DNA of 64,000 nt from Purshia tridentata. Taxonomy: Eukaryota; Streptophyta; Magnoliopsida; Rosales; Rosaceae. The translations under genes and the position numbers were made by a program. Where the stretch lies: the NCBI GenBank assembly GCA_003254885.1, contig QANT01003423.1, positions 1-64,000 of the forward strand, in the 5' to 3' direction. The notes under the pieces were generated by a model. The model ran no database searches. It worked only from the letters and a program-made list of their open reading frames with translations, and was not told the origin of the DNA. Of the stretch, positions 35,801 to 48,677 are shown piece after piece. The stretch's first letter is position 1, and each line of letters begins with the position of its first letter.

Positions 35801-36745
35801 ATTCTTTTTTAAAGTGTAGTATTAGGCCTTGGGTGGATAGGTTCAGTATTAAAGCCTCATTTAGTACATTCTCAAACATATGATGTATATTCCTTTAATC
35901 CTCTGTAACTGTATAGATTAGAAATTTTATAATTCCTACAGAATGATAGTTCTTTTAATTTTTGGAGATCTTATATATGTTCTCTATGAGAAGGGAGTAG
36001 CAGCTGGAAGTCTCTGGTCTTCTCTCATTAAACTGAGATAACTCAAAAAACTGCATGTGAGCATTATAAGTACCTTTTGGGTCCCAATAATATATCAAGT
36101 GTTTGAATTAAATTGCTTATTTTACAGCGGTTGCTAATAGTTCCTCCCCAGCTAGCTTATGGAAACAAAGGAGTCCAGGAAATCCCTCCAAATGCAACAA
36201 TAGAGGTACCATGAGTTTCATCTTCTTCAAATGACTTAATAATATCCACAAATCCCTCTGCCTCCCTATTTTTCTCTCTTAGGCTTTTCCATGGTCTTTA
36301 GTATATTCACAAGTTAAAAACAATGCTTGAATTTCTTAAACACTATCCATGATTAATAAATGATCTCTAGATGTTTCACAATTGCCTTGCTTTGCCATTC
36401 TCTTTCATCCCGAGTGTATTCTTTTTAGTAATTTATCTTGCATATCTTGGAACTTCTATCTCTATCACTATTCTCTTTTTAAATTATCAATATATTCTTT
36501 TCATCTTTTTTGCTACTTTCTTTCATGGGCCCTTCTCTATATTCCTCTTGACTGTTTCGTATCTTCTTTTAATCTGCAGTTGGATGTTGAACTGCTGGCC
36601 ATCAAACAAAGTCCATTTGGGTAAGTAATGAGTTTTGTGAATTGTAATTATCTGCATTTAAATATACATATTATAAGATACATGGCAATTAATTCTCCTT
36701 TTTGCTCTCTGGTGCAGGTCTTCTGTAAAAATTGTTGAAGGTTAA
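32897..36745 (+). CDS. FKBP16-4: FKBP-type peptidyl-prolyl isomerase, thylakoid lumen (FKBP16-4-like)
   Basis: Lumenal immunophilin with an FK506-binding fold. Ten exons: 32897-32981, 33064-33192, 33509-33564, 33733-33788, 34181-34238, 34841-34915, 35618-35707, 36128-36205, 36580-36620 and 36718-36745, giving 231 residues, matching Arabidopsis At3g10060 (about 230) as I recall it. The N terminus is a two-part targeting signal: a Ser-rich stromal part (CQCSSSSSDG), then twin arginines and a hydrophobic run (GRRALIGSLLTSAAGIYVCDA) before an Ala-rich cleavage site, as for Tat-pathway lumenal proteins. The FKBP domain spans roughly residues 100-225 (SRVAVHYVAKWKGITFMTSR; PYGFDIGQSEKGSVLKGLDL; IPPNATIELDVELL). 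An ATG two codons downstream (32903) is an equally good start. Small exons escape simple frame scans. Confidence 0.92.
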
Positions 36746-38013
36746 TGCAATTATGCCCTTCAACGGTTTGTCATGTTGTTTTGTTAATGTAAACGAGGAG
36801 CAGAAGCTCAAAAGTGGTCACACAAAAATATATCTTTGCTGTTCTGCTCTTTCATTGTAAACCATAAAGCTGTGTTTTTGTTCTGAGACTATAACAAGTG
36901 TACCTACATAAATTCATATACATGATAATGATGATATGCGTATCATGATTCTTGCAAGTTTTATTCACAACCTCAGAAAACTTTCTTGGATTTTTTTTTT
37001 TTTTTCAAGAACTTATTCTATTGTAAGTCTCTTTTTTTCTGAAGTGTTGCTCCATCATTTATTTTATGTACTTCCTACTAACAAAGTCACTCTGGTGAAA
37101 GACGTGAAAAAAAGATGCTGTAGTGAGGAATCTAAGACCTTTGTGAGACGGTAATCAAAGTTTCCCTCATTCCTAGGAATGTTGTTTCAGCTGGAGCCAT
37201 CAAATTTTCAAGACTTGAATGTCTGTGGAGTACTGCTTTGATTTGATTTGGTTCTTTGACATGTATCCAAGCAGATCTTTTGATACATTTGCTGTACACA
37301 GGAGTCTAGACAATTCCAAAAAGGCACAGAAGTTTGGTATGCATGTGTTTGTGATGATTCAATGATCGGCTCATTGATTGATTATTTATGATTTTTCTTT
37401 GTTATGAAAAGAATGGACTTATTTTTTTGTCATATTATGTCCTTAGTAGAATGAACTTTAAATTTAAATTTTTTTATTTTCATGGAGCTTGCAATTAACT
37501 CTTTCTGGGAAGAACGTGGATTGTTCTGCATAATTCTGTATTGTGCTTATGTACTCTTTAACTTATTACACAGACGCACGTGTATGTCTATTGGAGAAAA
37601 GAACATATGGAAAAAAATCATTGGTGCTGTGCGATAGCCATTATGTTGTGGAATTTCTTCTTTTGTTTTCTAATAGATTTTTATTCTTAGTTGGTGATTT
37701 GTTGCTTAACTACTACATCAAGGAAGAAAGTTGATATGTCATTAGTTTGAGCCAAAGCCTTTTCTGGTAAGAGCTTTCCTTAAGTAGAGGCCATAGCTTG
37801 AAATGCTGTCCCTAGGGACACACCATAAAGGAGGAATCCACAGTTCCTATAGACTCCAAAAGTTTATGATTTTTTACTAAGATTCTTGCAGCCACTTTCT
37901 AATTTTTGTTTCACTCGATCGCTTTATTCTCTTGTTGTATCCTTTTATTTACCCCATCTTCCTTCCAATATGTACTATAAGCTTTTCACTAACTTCCTCT
38001 TTGGTCATGCAAA
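36746..38013. other. Spacer between FKBP16-4 and the WAK-like kinase gene
   Basis: FKBP 3' UTR, then AT-rich spacer with T-rich runs, ending in the upstream region of the kinase gene. No other gene was recognised. Confidence 0.35.
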
Positions 38014-39930
38014 ATGGTCACTAAGGAAAACATACCACTAGGCTTCCTCTACAGCTGTCTCTTTTTCCTTCTTTGCCTAGATCATTACTGCTCTTCCCAA
38101 AAGACCTGCCCGGACTGTGGCTCCATAAAAATTCCATATCCATTAAGCACAAAACCCGACTGTGGTGACCCTGACTACTCTCTCCATTGTGACCCCTCCT
38201 CTCAAAAACTCTACTTTGATGCCCTTAATGGAAGTTATTATCTTGTGCTTCAAATCATGGCTCCGTATCAACGCATGGTGGTACAACCATCCCCATGGCT
38301 GCCTGGCAGTGTATGTGTTACTCGAGACATGGTGGTGAGTGAGGGCCTCTGGTTAAACCAGTCACTTCCTTTCAATGTCACTTCATCGAACACCATCTTC
38401 CTTTTCAACTGCTCTCCCCGGCTCTTGGTTTCACCTCTGAATTGCACTTCAACTAGTCTCTGTCACCGCTACTTGGAAGGCTCAGGACATGTTGACACAA
38501 AGAGAGCACTTAAGTGTGCAAGCAAGCTTAACCTCTGCTGCACCTTTGTTCCTGGTGGGAGTCCTTCAGCATACAAAATAAGACTTCACAGTTCAGGTTG
38601 CAAAGCCTTTAGAAGCATCCTTCATTTGAATATAAATAAGCCAGCGAGCCAATGGGAAGAGGGATTGGAAATTCAATGGGCTTCTCCACTTGAACCAATT
38701 TGTAGAACACAGCTTGATTGCTCTGCAGTTTCCAAATGTTCACCTACTGGTACAGATGGCGTCTCTCGCTGCCTTTGCAATAGGGACTACTATTGGGACC
38801 ATGTTCTTGGAACTTGCTTGAGGAAGAAGAGGAACAACACCAAAGCTGGCCTGCGTTTAAAGGTCTCAATTGGGGTAATCTCCTTTTTCATTGTAGCTGT
38901 AGTTATAGCCATAATTACGGTAAAAAGGTCCTGCAAATTCTCTGATCAGGAAAAGCTTACCAAGGCAAGAGAAGACATGTTGAAGAGCAATGATAGGAAA
39001 TCAGCTAGAATGTTTCGCTTGAAAGATGTGAAGAAAGCCACTAAGGGGTTCTCCAAAGACAGGGTTTTAGGGAGTGGTGGGTTTGGGGAAGTCTACAAAG
39101 GAGAGCTTGAAGATGGGACTATGGTGGCTGTGAAGTCAGCCAAAGTGGGCAACATCAAGAGCACAGACCAAGTACTAAATGAAGTTGGGATACTTTCCCA
39201 AGTCAACCACAAGAATCTGGTCAGACTCTTAGGTTATTGTGTGGAAGCTGAGCAGCCACTGATGCTCTATGAGTACATTTCAAATGGGACACTCAGTGAC
39301 CATTTACATGGTAAATTTTCCACCTTTCTTGACTGGAAAACAAGGCTGAGAATTGCTTTACAAACTGCTGAAGCATTGACTTATTTACACTCTGCTGCTC
39401 ACACTCCCATCTACCATAGAGATGTGAAGTCAACCAATATATTACTTGATGATGATTTGAATGCAAAAGTTTCAGATTTTGGGCTCTCCAGGTTTGCTCG
39501 TCCAGGTTTGAGCCATGTCTCAACCTGCGCTCAAGGAACATTAGGGTACTTAGACCCTGAATATTATCGAAACTATCAATTAACTGATAAAAGTGATGTT
39601 TATAGTTATGGGGTTGTGTTGCTTGAGCTTTTAACATCACAGAAAGCCATTGATTTCTCTCGTGATCAAGACGATGTGAATTTAGCAATTTATGTGAGTG
39701 TAAGAGCCAACAATGGTGCAATTATGGAAGTTGTGGATCAGAGGCTGCTTAGCAATAAGGAGCCTGCAGGGAACATATGGGAAAGCATAAAGCTGTTCTT
39801 AGAGCTTGGACTTGCCTGTCTGAGGGAGAAGAAGGGGGATAGGCCAGCCATGAAGGATGTTGTTCAAGAACTCCACTGCATAATCCAAATGTTAGATCAA
39901 GAAGTGGTTCATAATCAATTATGTAATTAG
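38014..39930 (+). CDS. Wall-associated receptor kinase-like protein (WAKL15/20 type)
   Basis: Plasma-membrane receptor kinase of 638 residues in a single exon. A signal peptide covers about residues 1-28. A cysteine-rich GUB_WAK ectodomain follows (CPDCGSIKIPYPLSTKPDCG, the usual IPYP signature) and a second Cys block ending in CLCNRDYYWD, without true EGF repeats. A membrane segment lies at about 284-306 (VSIGVISFFIVAVVIAIITV). The Ser/Thr kinase domain spans about 345-620: glycine loop GSGGFGEVYKG, ATP-binding Lys374 in VAVK, catalytic HRD 468-470, DFG at 488-490, and GTLGYLDPEYY in the activation segment. All key residues are present, so it should be an active RD kinase. It resembles Arabidopsis WAKL15/WAKL20 by memory. 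The ligand is unknown; wall pectin or fragments is only a family-level guess. Confidence 0.93.
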   Translation: MVTKENIPLGFLYSCLFFLLCLDHYCSSQKTCPDCGSIKIPYPLSTKPDCGDPDYSLHCDPSSQKLYFDALNGSYYLVLQIMAPYQRMVVQPSPWLPGSVCVTRDMVVSEGLWLNQSLPFNVTSSNTIFLFNCSPRLLVSPLNCTSTSLCHRYLEGSGHVDTKRALKCASKLNLCCTFVPGGSPSAYKIRLHSSGCKAFRSILHLNINKPASQWEEGLEIQWASPLEPICRTQLDCSAVSKCSPTGTDGVSRCLCNRDYYWDHVLGTCLRKKRNNTKAGLRLKVSIGVISFFIVAVVIAIITVKRSCKFSDQEKLTKAREDMLKSNDRKSARMFRLKDVKKATKGFSKDRVLGSGGFGEVYKGELEDGTMVAVKSAKVGNIKSTDQVLNEVGILSQVNHKNLVRLLGYCVEAEQPLMLYEYISNGTLSDHLHGKFSTFLDWKTRLRIALQTAEALTYLHSAAHTPIYHRDVKSTNILLDDDLNAKVSDFGLSRFARPGLSHVSTCAQGTLGYLDPEYYRNYQLTDKSDVYSYGVVLLELLTSQKAIDFSRDQDDVNLAIYVSVRANNGAIMEVVDQRLLSNKEPAGNIWESIKLFLELGLACLREKKGDRPAMKDVVQELHCIIQMLDQEVVHNQLCN

Positions 39931-42511
39931 TGCTATTGAACATCATGAGTGTACTATATAGTATGTAGAATTCCCTTACGGGAATGTCCATATTTTAAGA
40001 AAATAAGGACCACACAGTGGGGTCATTCCCGAAATGTGTTTCAATCATGTTTATTTTTAAGTTCCTCTTTCAAGCATCACTTTGCAAAATCAACAAAATC
40101 TAGAACTTTTGTGTCATTTAAATGTTATTGATGAATAGACAAACTACACAATGTTTCCGGCAAACACATAAATCATTATGAAGTTAATCGAATGGAAAAA
40201 TATCTAATTTTACTGAGTTTTGGAGGGATGATACTTAAATAGGAACCTGAAAAATAGACGATTTGGATCACAAGACTACAATACGGAGTGTGCCATTTGA
40301 CTAGAGTATGTTGTTATGGATAATATGTATGCATTCTCTGAATATGAAAGGGAGTGGAAATGATATAAGATGGCTCTGATTTTAAGTAGCCCACAGAAGC
40401 TAAAGTGATTCCATGGATGGGTTTTGAGTGGATGTAAAAGAAAGACTAGGATGAGATGCTTTTTTTTTGTGCAGAAAGTTTAAAATGATGCAGAAGAGAT
40501 GGACTTCCAGAAATGGGGTTATTGGAATCTATTGGGATGTACACATTGATTGGTTGCTGTGGAGAAAAAGCAAGCAAGCTTTTGAAAATGAGGAAAGCAT
40601 TTTGCATGTAGAAAGTTTGAGTTGGAAATGCCAATTTGTCAAACGAGGAAAGCATAATTTTGAAGGATTACTATTAGTTTAGGCTTATTATGGTATTTTA
40701 CATAGGGTACTAATGAGTTTAGGGTTAGTCTTATGATCATGGGGATCTCTTTCACCATGCAAGTAGACTCAAGCTACAATTTGAAGCTTACTAGTAGATT
40801 GTGTGAACTCGTGATTTGAGAGAACATAAAAGAAAATGTTAAGGACGCAAGTTGTTTGTGTGTTTAAGGAAGTGCAAGAGCAAAGTGATTGCCAGTTATG
40901 AGATTTCAACAGTCAATGGAGTATTGTAGAGTGGGGAAGAAGAGATAAAAAGCCACTTTTAAAATGGCATGGGGTTAGTCAAAGCAACATGAATGCATCG
41001 ACTTTAATTATTTGTAATAATATTAAAATGAGGCTTCCACTGCTTCAATGGTTCCTAAGTGTGGGGATTAGTAAACATGGTGATCATAGATTCATAGTTG
41101 CAGGACAGCATTAACATTACTATATAGTTGAGAGAGAGAGAGTGAGGGTGCAAATTGCAATGCCCTCCAAATATCATAAGAAAGTTAGACACCCACTAAT
41201 TCATGATGAGGTGCATGACTGACAGAATCCTTCGTAAAAGTAAAACCCCTTTTGCAGTGGAATGGAATGAGCATTTTAAAATAGCCACAAAAACTTGGGT
41301 GGTGGAGCAGCAAAAGAAACATGATCTTCTTTTTTTCTTTTTTCTGCTTAAAAAAAACATGCTTAATTAATTTCAACCATAATATCGGATTGTAGACCAA
41401 TGTGATGGTAGTGATAAATTAATCATTAGTTCACTAATTTAGTATGATGAGTCCTCATTAAACCATTAAAACCATTAAATTTTTACAAAGTTCAATCCAA
41501 TTCGATGTCAACTGAAGTAGATTATATATTGTTCTTGAAAGATATAGAAAAAATATTATTGATAATTGTTATGATTCCAAATGCTTTGCAAGATTAAAAA
41601 ACATGAAAATTAAATTGAATTGGATTAAGTTGAGTTTTCTTAATATAGCAGTAGTAGACAAGATTTTTTAGTTATACACAGAGGGATCAAATGCTAGGAC
41701 GTTCAACCACTCACCCAATATCAATAAAAACAAAATGAAAAAGCCAAATTGTGATGGCATGACAGTCACATCTTATTTGTTAGTAATATTTGGATTACAA
41801 GTAATTTCTAAACTTTAGGATCTAAAATTATATTTTTAGTGGAACACTAGGTCACACGCTCAAATATTTGTAAAGAGATTCTGCCTCCTAACTTGATTTT
41901 GGGACCCAAAAAATAATGCCATTTTCTTAGTGCCTAACTTAATAAATTGTTTATTACTATTTTGTTGTCTATAATTAGAGTTTATTTATTATAATTATGT
42001 TAAAAAATTATTGTTGAAATATCACACATTTGTTGCTCTAATTCTCATCACCAATTACCTTCAACTCTTTGTGCAATATCTAATTCTTAAATATTGATTT
42101 AACTGTATACTTAATTATTATTTAATTTATTTCTAACTAATTGTTAATTTTTCATGAACTAATTGTATTATATTAGTATTTAGCTTAAGTGGGTTTTTAA
42201 CTATGACATCAGGCTTTCAAGATATTTGATTTTTAAAACAAAAAAAATCACAGAAAGTTGAACACAATAATAAAAATAAGTATCAAAATAAGGTCATAAT
42301 GTTTGAGTTAGGTATCATTTGATTTAACTGTAACATTCACGAGAAGAATAGAATAGGAGAAAAAATTTATTTACAGGTGACATACATACTCAAGTGCTCA
42401 ACACATTGGTATTCTACAACTTAAATTGGATTTTCTTCTCAAAAGTTTGCAGGGGTCATGGCCCCTCTTAGTCCCTTCAATGTTCCGCCGTGGTTGCAAA
42501 CCAGCAACACA
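39931..42511. other. 2.6-kb AT-rich spacer
   Basis: I see no convincing gene. The small open frames on both strands around 40450-40680 lack any recognised motif. There is a short (GA)n tract near 41130-41142. The right end contains the CACTIN 3' UTR. Confidence 0.4.
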
Positions 42512-45500
42512 TCACCTACGGTAGCGGTATCGTTTGAAGTTGAAGTACACGTGCAAGATCCCACGTTCGAATGTGCACTTAAACCCCTTCTTATGAGAGT
42601 ATTCCCACTCCTTGTTTACAATCCGGAATGCCTGTGATGAAATTATGAGAGTAATAAGTAATTTAATCCTGACCAGAATCATCAACAAGATTCAACCACC
42701 AGATCAAGAAAACTTACAATGTCCTCGTAAGGTGGCCCTGCATGGAACCTTATAATGCATGTCTCACTGCTGTTCCCATCCTTCTCAATAGTATAAGTTG
42801 GGGCCTTTGTCTTGTCAACAAGGTCTGGATAGAAGATGTTGAATTTGTATCCTTGAACAATCTTTGGAGGTGGGTTATCGTGATCATAGTGAGTCTGATT
42901 GTATTTGTTCCATTCGTATCCGGTGTGAACACGGTTGAAGTATTTCGGCTTTCTAGGCCGGTACTTGTCATGCCACCAGTATACCTGCATCCACATCAAA
43001 TTATATCAGAGAGATGCTGGAAGTCTATGAATGAGAAAACAAAATTAAAAATGAAACAAGAATAAAGGGGAGAATGGACAAGATGAGGTACCTGTGAGTC
43101 AAGATTCACTTCAGAACCAGAGCCAAACACTGCATCTCCTTCCTCCATGGCTCCCATGGCTTTCATGGCCTTCATCTCAAGGTTATCTTCTGGTGGAGCT
43201 GGCTTCGATGCCATAGCTTCTTTAATCCGTCTCTGTTGCTCTTCTAACACAACCACACGCTTACGTTCCTGTCGTCATAACAAAAGACTCAGTATGCTTA
43301 CACCATCGCACTTAAAAACCTGCATGCACACCTATTATTGAGAAACTTACCAGTATAGCCCTGTCCTCTTCAGGATCGATCACTTCCTCACTTTCATCTC
43401 CATGCAACAGTTCTGGTGAAAATGACCCGGCTTCCTCTTCTTCTTCTTCAGCCACATGAATTTCCTCCTCAATGGGTTCTGGAGAAAATGTATGAGCATC
43501 TGCATATGAAAAATATATTAGCAAAGCATTTTGGTTAACAAAATGATAAACCCACATATGAAAAGAGTGCATACCTTTAACATCAGGCTCACTCTCCTCT
43601 ACAGGTTGTAAACCATGGTCCATATCCAAGTTCTCTTCACCATCCACCCGTTGCTCAAGGCGTTGCAAATGCTTGTGCAACATTTTAGCATGGATTTCTT
43701 TCAAACAAGCCTGTATATACAGCAATTAAATAGTAAGGCCCAACAAAGTAGTTGTAAATAAATGGAAAGAGATTAAAGAATCTAGTGATAGGTACCTTGG
43801 CCTTGAATATATGAAGGCGTGTAAGAACAGCCTCCCAATACTCAACAACCTTGGCTGTTCCAGAACGCATCTGTGACTCAATTTGCGACTGTAATGCCTC
43901 CAATTCACTGTAAGTCTTTCCTTCCAAGAGATTCTTGACATCTGCTTCAATGCTAGAATGCAAGCCTCTTTGTTCCGCAAGCAACTCAGCAGGAGGTTCC
44001 TCCCCACGAACCCTAGCTCGATCAAGTGCATCTTTTTTTCTAGCTTCAGCTAGTTCCCAATCACAAACCACCAAAAGTGCCTGTCAAATTGTACATATCA
44101 AGAAACAGTCCGACAACAAATCTAGGTCTTCACATTTCATTAATAAATTTTCAGGCAATCATATGAAGTCCTAGTAATCATAACTATGTCCTAAATAAAA
44201 AATCATAACTATTGTTTGCAGCTTAACAAGTTGCAACATCTCACATGCCTTTGATTCACTCATTCTCTCATTGAGTACAATTGAACTACTAACTCCGAGA
44301 CGACTCAATGTACAATTTTTAAAAATATACAATAAAATAAAAGTTCTATAAGCCAAATAATGGAGCACAAGCTCTGCTATGTTTAAGGTTTCCCACCACG
44401 TCGCATCAAATAAGATTTTGAAGTAATCAAACCAAAGGCATAAACAGAAGACATTAACTTATTAGCATGACCTTGAGAAATTTGAAGCACTCATATCTGG
44501 GGATAAGGTATACTGTCAAAGGTAGGAAGCCACTGAAAGGAAAAGAAAATTAATAATACCTCCCAGAACTCTATATGAGTTGGTGTTGCCCTGTCCAAAT
44601 CAAGATGCATTTTGATGTCATCTCGAAGCTCTTCCATCTCCTTTACTGTCAAGCCCTGCATCGTACATGCCAAATGTCAATGTGAATTATATTTCTAGAT
44701 TTATACAAAACAAATTAAAACAGTTTAACCCATGTCATTATAAAGTTCAATAATGCATATAGCACCAAATTACAGCACATAAACAGACACGCGGAGCTTT
44801 CCAAACATTTGACTAGTTACAACAAGTTTTCCAAATAACATAGCAGAGACTGAAAACCTTAAGCTCATTTCATGTGCCCAACTTTGATAACATATATGTC
44901 TATAGATGGAGAACTGAAGTCAGTGTATTAATTTTTCAAACATTGAAAAAAAAATTAAAAATTTAAGATCCAGGCTGCTATTGTAAGAAATGAGACTCTT
45001 CTTGCTACTTAGCTGTAATTAAGAACTGAGTTAATAAGCATGATGAGAAAAAATTCCCTTCTAGGTAATACCCCCTTTCCCACCCACCTGACCAGCCACA
45101 CACACACATACATATCTAAGATCCCCTGGAAAGAAACATTTATTAATTCTTTGTCTCTCTCTCACTAATTGTAGAGGACAGGTGCCTGAAAATTTCTATA
45201 CAAGATAAAGTTGAGAAGCAAACATAAGACCTATCAGGAATACCTTGAAAACCATGTAAGGCTCATTTATCTCAATATCAAAATCATCTGAGCCATTGAG
45301 ATGCTTGGATAGTACATCAATTGGCTTAATGCGCCCTTCACGCAATCTGATCTCTGACCTGATTTTGCTTTGATCAAAGTGAAACTGTACGTAGAACATG
45401 TTAACTTGTCAGATTGCCAGGTACATGATAAAACAGTCACATAAACAAGAGCACATGAACAGAAAAATGTAAGTTTGATACAACAATAGGGGCAAGAAAA

Positions 45501-47516
45501 TAGAAAATTCATTGATTTCAATCCAGCACCATACCTCTTCTTCTTTTTTCTCCCAGTCTTGGAACTCAGCCCGAGCACGTTCTCTGGCTAGAAGCGCCTG
45601 CAGAAAAAAATTAAAGTTACCAACAAAAAGAGGCAAGAAATGATAAAAATATAATTCCCCGTGGCCAAATGCACTCCAATTCTCTCTGCCATCATAATCA
45701 ACAGGCGATTCTAGGCGATAAACTTACCATTTCTTCCTCATGTTGTGCTTTTTCAAGTGCCCTTTCCTCCCTTCTTTTCTTAACCTTTTCAATCTCTGCC
45801 TGCAATGAATTTCAATAAATATGCTAAAATTTTAAAAATGTAAAAGACAAATGAGAGAAGGGAGAGGTGTGGGGGGGGATTCAACAGTGAAGATATAATC
45901 TGTGACATGACCTACAAAGGGTTTGCAAATGGTGTAAAACAAAATACATTGTCCAGTAACAATTCAGATGTATATATCACAAAGGTATCTGGAATCAATA
46001 AACTAGATAGGAAGATACGCTGGAACTGAACCTGCCAACCCACCTAACTTATTCAGGGTTCATCCTGGCCAGGACAAGGGATAAATCCCTTTGGAACAAC
46101 TTCAGCTATATATATAGAAACCGAACTTCTAATTAGTCTAAGACAACTTGACATACTTCCTACTCTACTGTCATACCATAAATGTGCGATTCTTATACAT
46201 AAATTGCACACTTAACCCTAAGACAAACGTAAGTTCCTCCCCAACCTCTTAATTATTCCAAAAAGCTTTTTTTTGTTTTTTTTTTTTTCAGGAAAAGAAA
46301 AATGCTTATGCATTAGTAAATTCTTTTTCCTTCTCTGTTTTTCAATGGAAGCCAGTAAGGCCAGCAAACAACATATAGGAAGGTAGCTCTCTCTCCAATC
46401 CCTAGTGAAGACTATGAATGATTCCATGTCTCTACAGTACAATGCCCACAGACTTCAGTAACTAAGCTCGTTAGTTCCTTGTATAATCTATCTTATAGTG
46501 CTGCTGGCAGGTTTTAACTAACAAGTCAATACCATATAAATCCTTAGTTAAGACCCAATAAAACTTCTTTAGCGAACACAAGGAAGAGCAATGCATCAAT
46601 TAGGAAAGCAACAAGCAGAGAAGTAATTTAGGGCTAGAATTATGTACCATCCTTTCTCTCTGCCTTTGTTTTTCAGCTTTAACTGAATATACATCAAGTG
46701 ACGCACCGTGGGTAACATCACGCTCAATCTTCTTTCGCCACACAAATCTGCAAACAGCAAAGTATAAGCTCAAATACATACATCACAAACAATAAAGCAT
46801 ATCATAACTTACATGTCTGTCAGCCATCATATACCATATGCAAATAAGATTAAGAGGTGTAGCTATACTCAAAGCATTCGGACTGAAAACTCCGATTGCT
46901 AAGTTTTACTAAATATGCTCTATAATACAATATTTAATACCAAATTCAATGTAACAATACCAACTAAATTTAAATCCTATAAAAAAAAAAAACTTACATC
47001 TCATTGAGATTGGAATCGCCAAAAGGATTCGAATCATTGGAATAACCCGAAACCGTCTTTGACTTGATCTTCTTGGCTACTTTTGAGGCCTATTCAAACA
47101 AAACCAAACGTATCATACAATCAATAACATTACAAATTTAAAAATTTAAAAATTTAAAATAAAAAAACCCTAGGAAACGAATTGGAAACCTTCTTCTGCG
47201 CCTTCTTAGCCAGGTACTCAGCGATTTGTTCCTCGGTAACGTTCTTCGACGACCTCTTCTTCTTGCGATCACGGTCTTCGCTCTCATCGCTCTCGTAGGA
47301 CTCATCGTCGGAGTGCTTCCGGCTCCCACTCCAGCGGCTGCTCTTCCTGCGACTACTTGATTCCTTGCGCTTCCCAGAATTCCTCGCCGGAGACGAGTCG
47401 CGGCTGTCGGACTCAGACTCGGTGTATGATGACTCGGAGTCGTCGGATCTTCTTCTTCTCCGTCGACTCTTGGAGGACGACGTCGTGTCCTTCTTACTCT
47501 TGCTGTGAGAGGGCAT
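42512..47516 (-). CDS. CACTIN: CACTIN, spliceosome-associated protein
   Basis: Nuclear protein linked to pre-mRNA splicing; the plant orthologue is needed for embryo development (family knowledge). Twelve exons on the - strand: 47516-47190, 47089-46998, 46747-46648, 45799-45728, 45597-45535, 45384-45244, 44655-44560, 44080-43796, 43710-43575, 43499-43351, 43268-43092 and 42984-42718, plus a final exon 42631-42512, so thirteen in all, giving 674 residues (Arabidopsis At1g03910 about 672). The N-terminal ~85 residues are an RS/SR-like, highly charged segment. A coiled, Arg/Glu-rich central domain follows (NPFGDSNLNEIFVWRKKIER), then an acidic EEEEEE stretch. The C-terminal ~125 residues are the very conserved CactinC domain (VYWWHDKYRPRKPKYFNRVH) ending in the family's RYRYRR tail. 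Confidence 0.94.
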
Positions 47517-48677
47517 ATTTCGCGGTAAAGATTTGGGTATTAACAAATGGATATACAGACTAAAATTATAGTAGTTATGTGACCGCCTTGTAATAACGGT
47601 CGCATTCGGGAGCCCAATTTATCGGTCCAGCCCAAATATGGCCCATTTTTGTTATTATATACCTTAAATAAAAAGCGGGAAAAGGTGAGAAGTGTGAATT
47701 GCTTTGGACAAGTTTATCCCGCCTTTATTTCTTTGCCGCTAAAATTTAAAACAGTTAAATATCATAATAGGAATAGAATACACATCAGAATATCAGATAA
47801 ATGTTATTCAATCAAAATTTTTTAGAACTATACAAAAGTCATCTGTTATTTAAAAAGTTATTAACTTTTATAGATTTAATTAAATTATAGAGTTTTATAG
47901 ACTTTAAGTGTAAAATATAAATACCAATTTCTAAAATTTCTCTAGCCTTCTCTCCAACAATTTATGTGGACTTTCAAATAAAACGTTAAATCTTTTTTCT
48001 CTTCAAAGCCATCTTCTTCTCTTTACTCATCCCCTTCACAGCTTCACCTACCTTAACCCTAAACCCTAAAAACTGAAAAGGAAATCAACTTTACAATGGA
48101 GCTTGCTAAAGGTTATGTCTCTATCGTTCTAAATAGCACTTGGGGTTTTTTTCTCTTTTTCAAATTGATTCATCCATTGTCTTTTTAGAATAGGAACCGA
48201 TGGACTCAAAGTAGATGAATGGATTCATAAACGGATTTAATAATGGTTATGTAACTTTCACTACTAGTTCTGGCTATGCCTGCTTTTGAGAGTGAAAAGC
48301 TTCCAGAGTCATTGGAGCCTCATATGGAAGCTACATGTCTAAGGCTCAAAGATGTGGCTTTTGGTGCAGGATAGGAGCTTGTTATGAATATACAAAGCCG
48401 TACCTTTTGTCAGTGGATGAGAGATTATGCAACAAAAAATTATTCAGCGAATTCAAATCAACCAACCCTCTATTAATCACGTCTATCATTACTACTACGA
48501 TACCAGAGTGACTGTCTATAGCAAGGAAAAGTCAAATGTTCTATAAGGAAAGAAAATACTCTTTTGTGAAAAGAAAACTAAAATAGAACATATTGTGGAA
48601 GTATCAAAAATACTCTCCCGGAGCTCTTGAGCTGCTGCAACAAAACCTCTAACCATGCACGATTGCAGTTGCCTTGT
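47517..48677. other. Spacer between CACTIN and PAB7, with an orphan telo-box
   Basis: CACTIN promoter side, AT-rich spacer, an orphan leader-like segment near 48000-48110 (entered separately), and the 3' UTR of the poly(A)-binding gene up to 48677. Confidence 0.4.
48055..48111 (+). promoter_or_regulatory. Orphan telo-box and leader-like sequence with short start exon
   Basis: AACCCTAAACCCTAAA (48055-48070) is a double telo-box, a motif common in promoters and leaders of plant translation and ribosome genes. It follows a pyrimidine-rich stretch (CTTCTTCTCTTTACTC). An ATG at 48096 opens MELAK, followed at once by GGTTATG, which looks like an exon end. No continuing coding exon was recognised downstream on the + strand. 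It may be the surviving first exon of a lost gene, or the start of a non-coding transcript. Confidence 0.35.

Noticed and set aside
40446-40682. Open frames on both strands in the spacer after the WAK-like kinase
   Set aside because: Short, unsupported by splice sites or motifs, and mutually overlapping on opposite strands.
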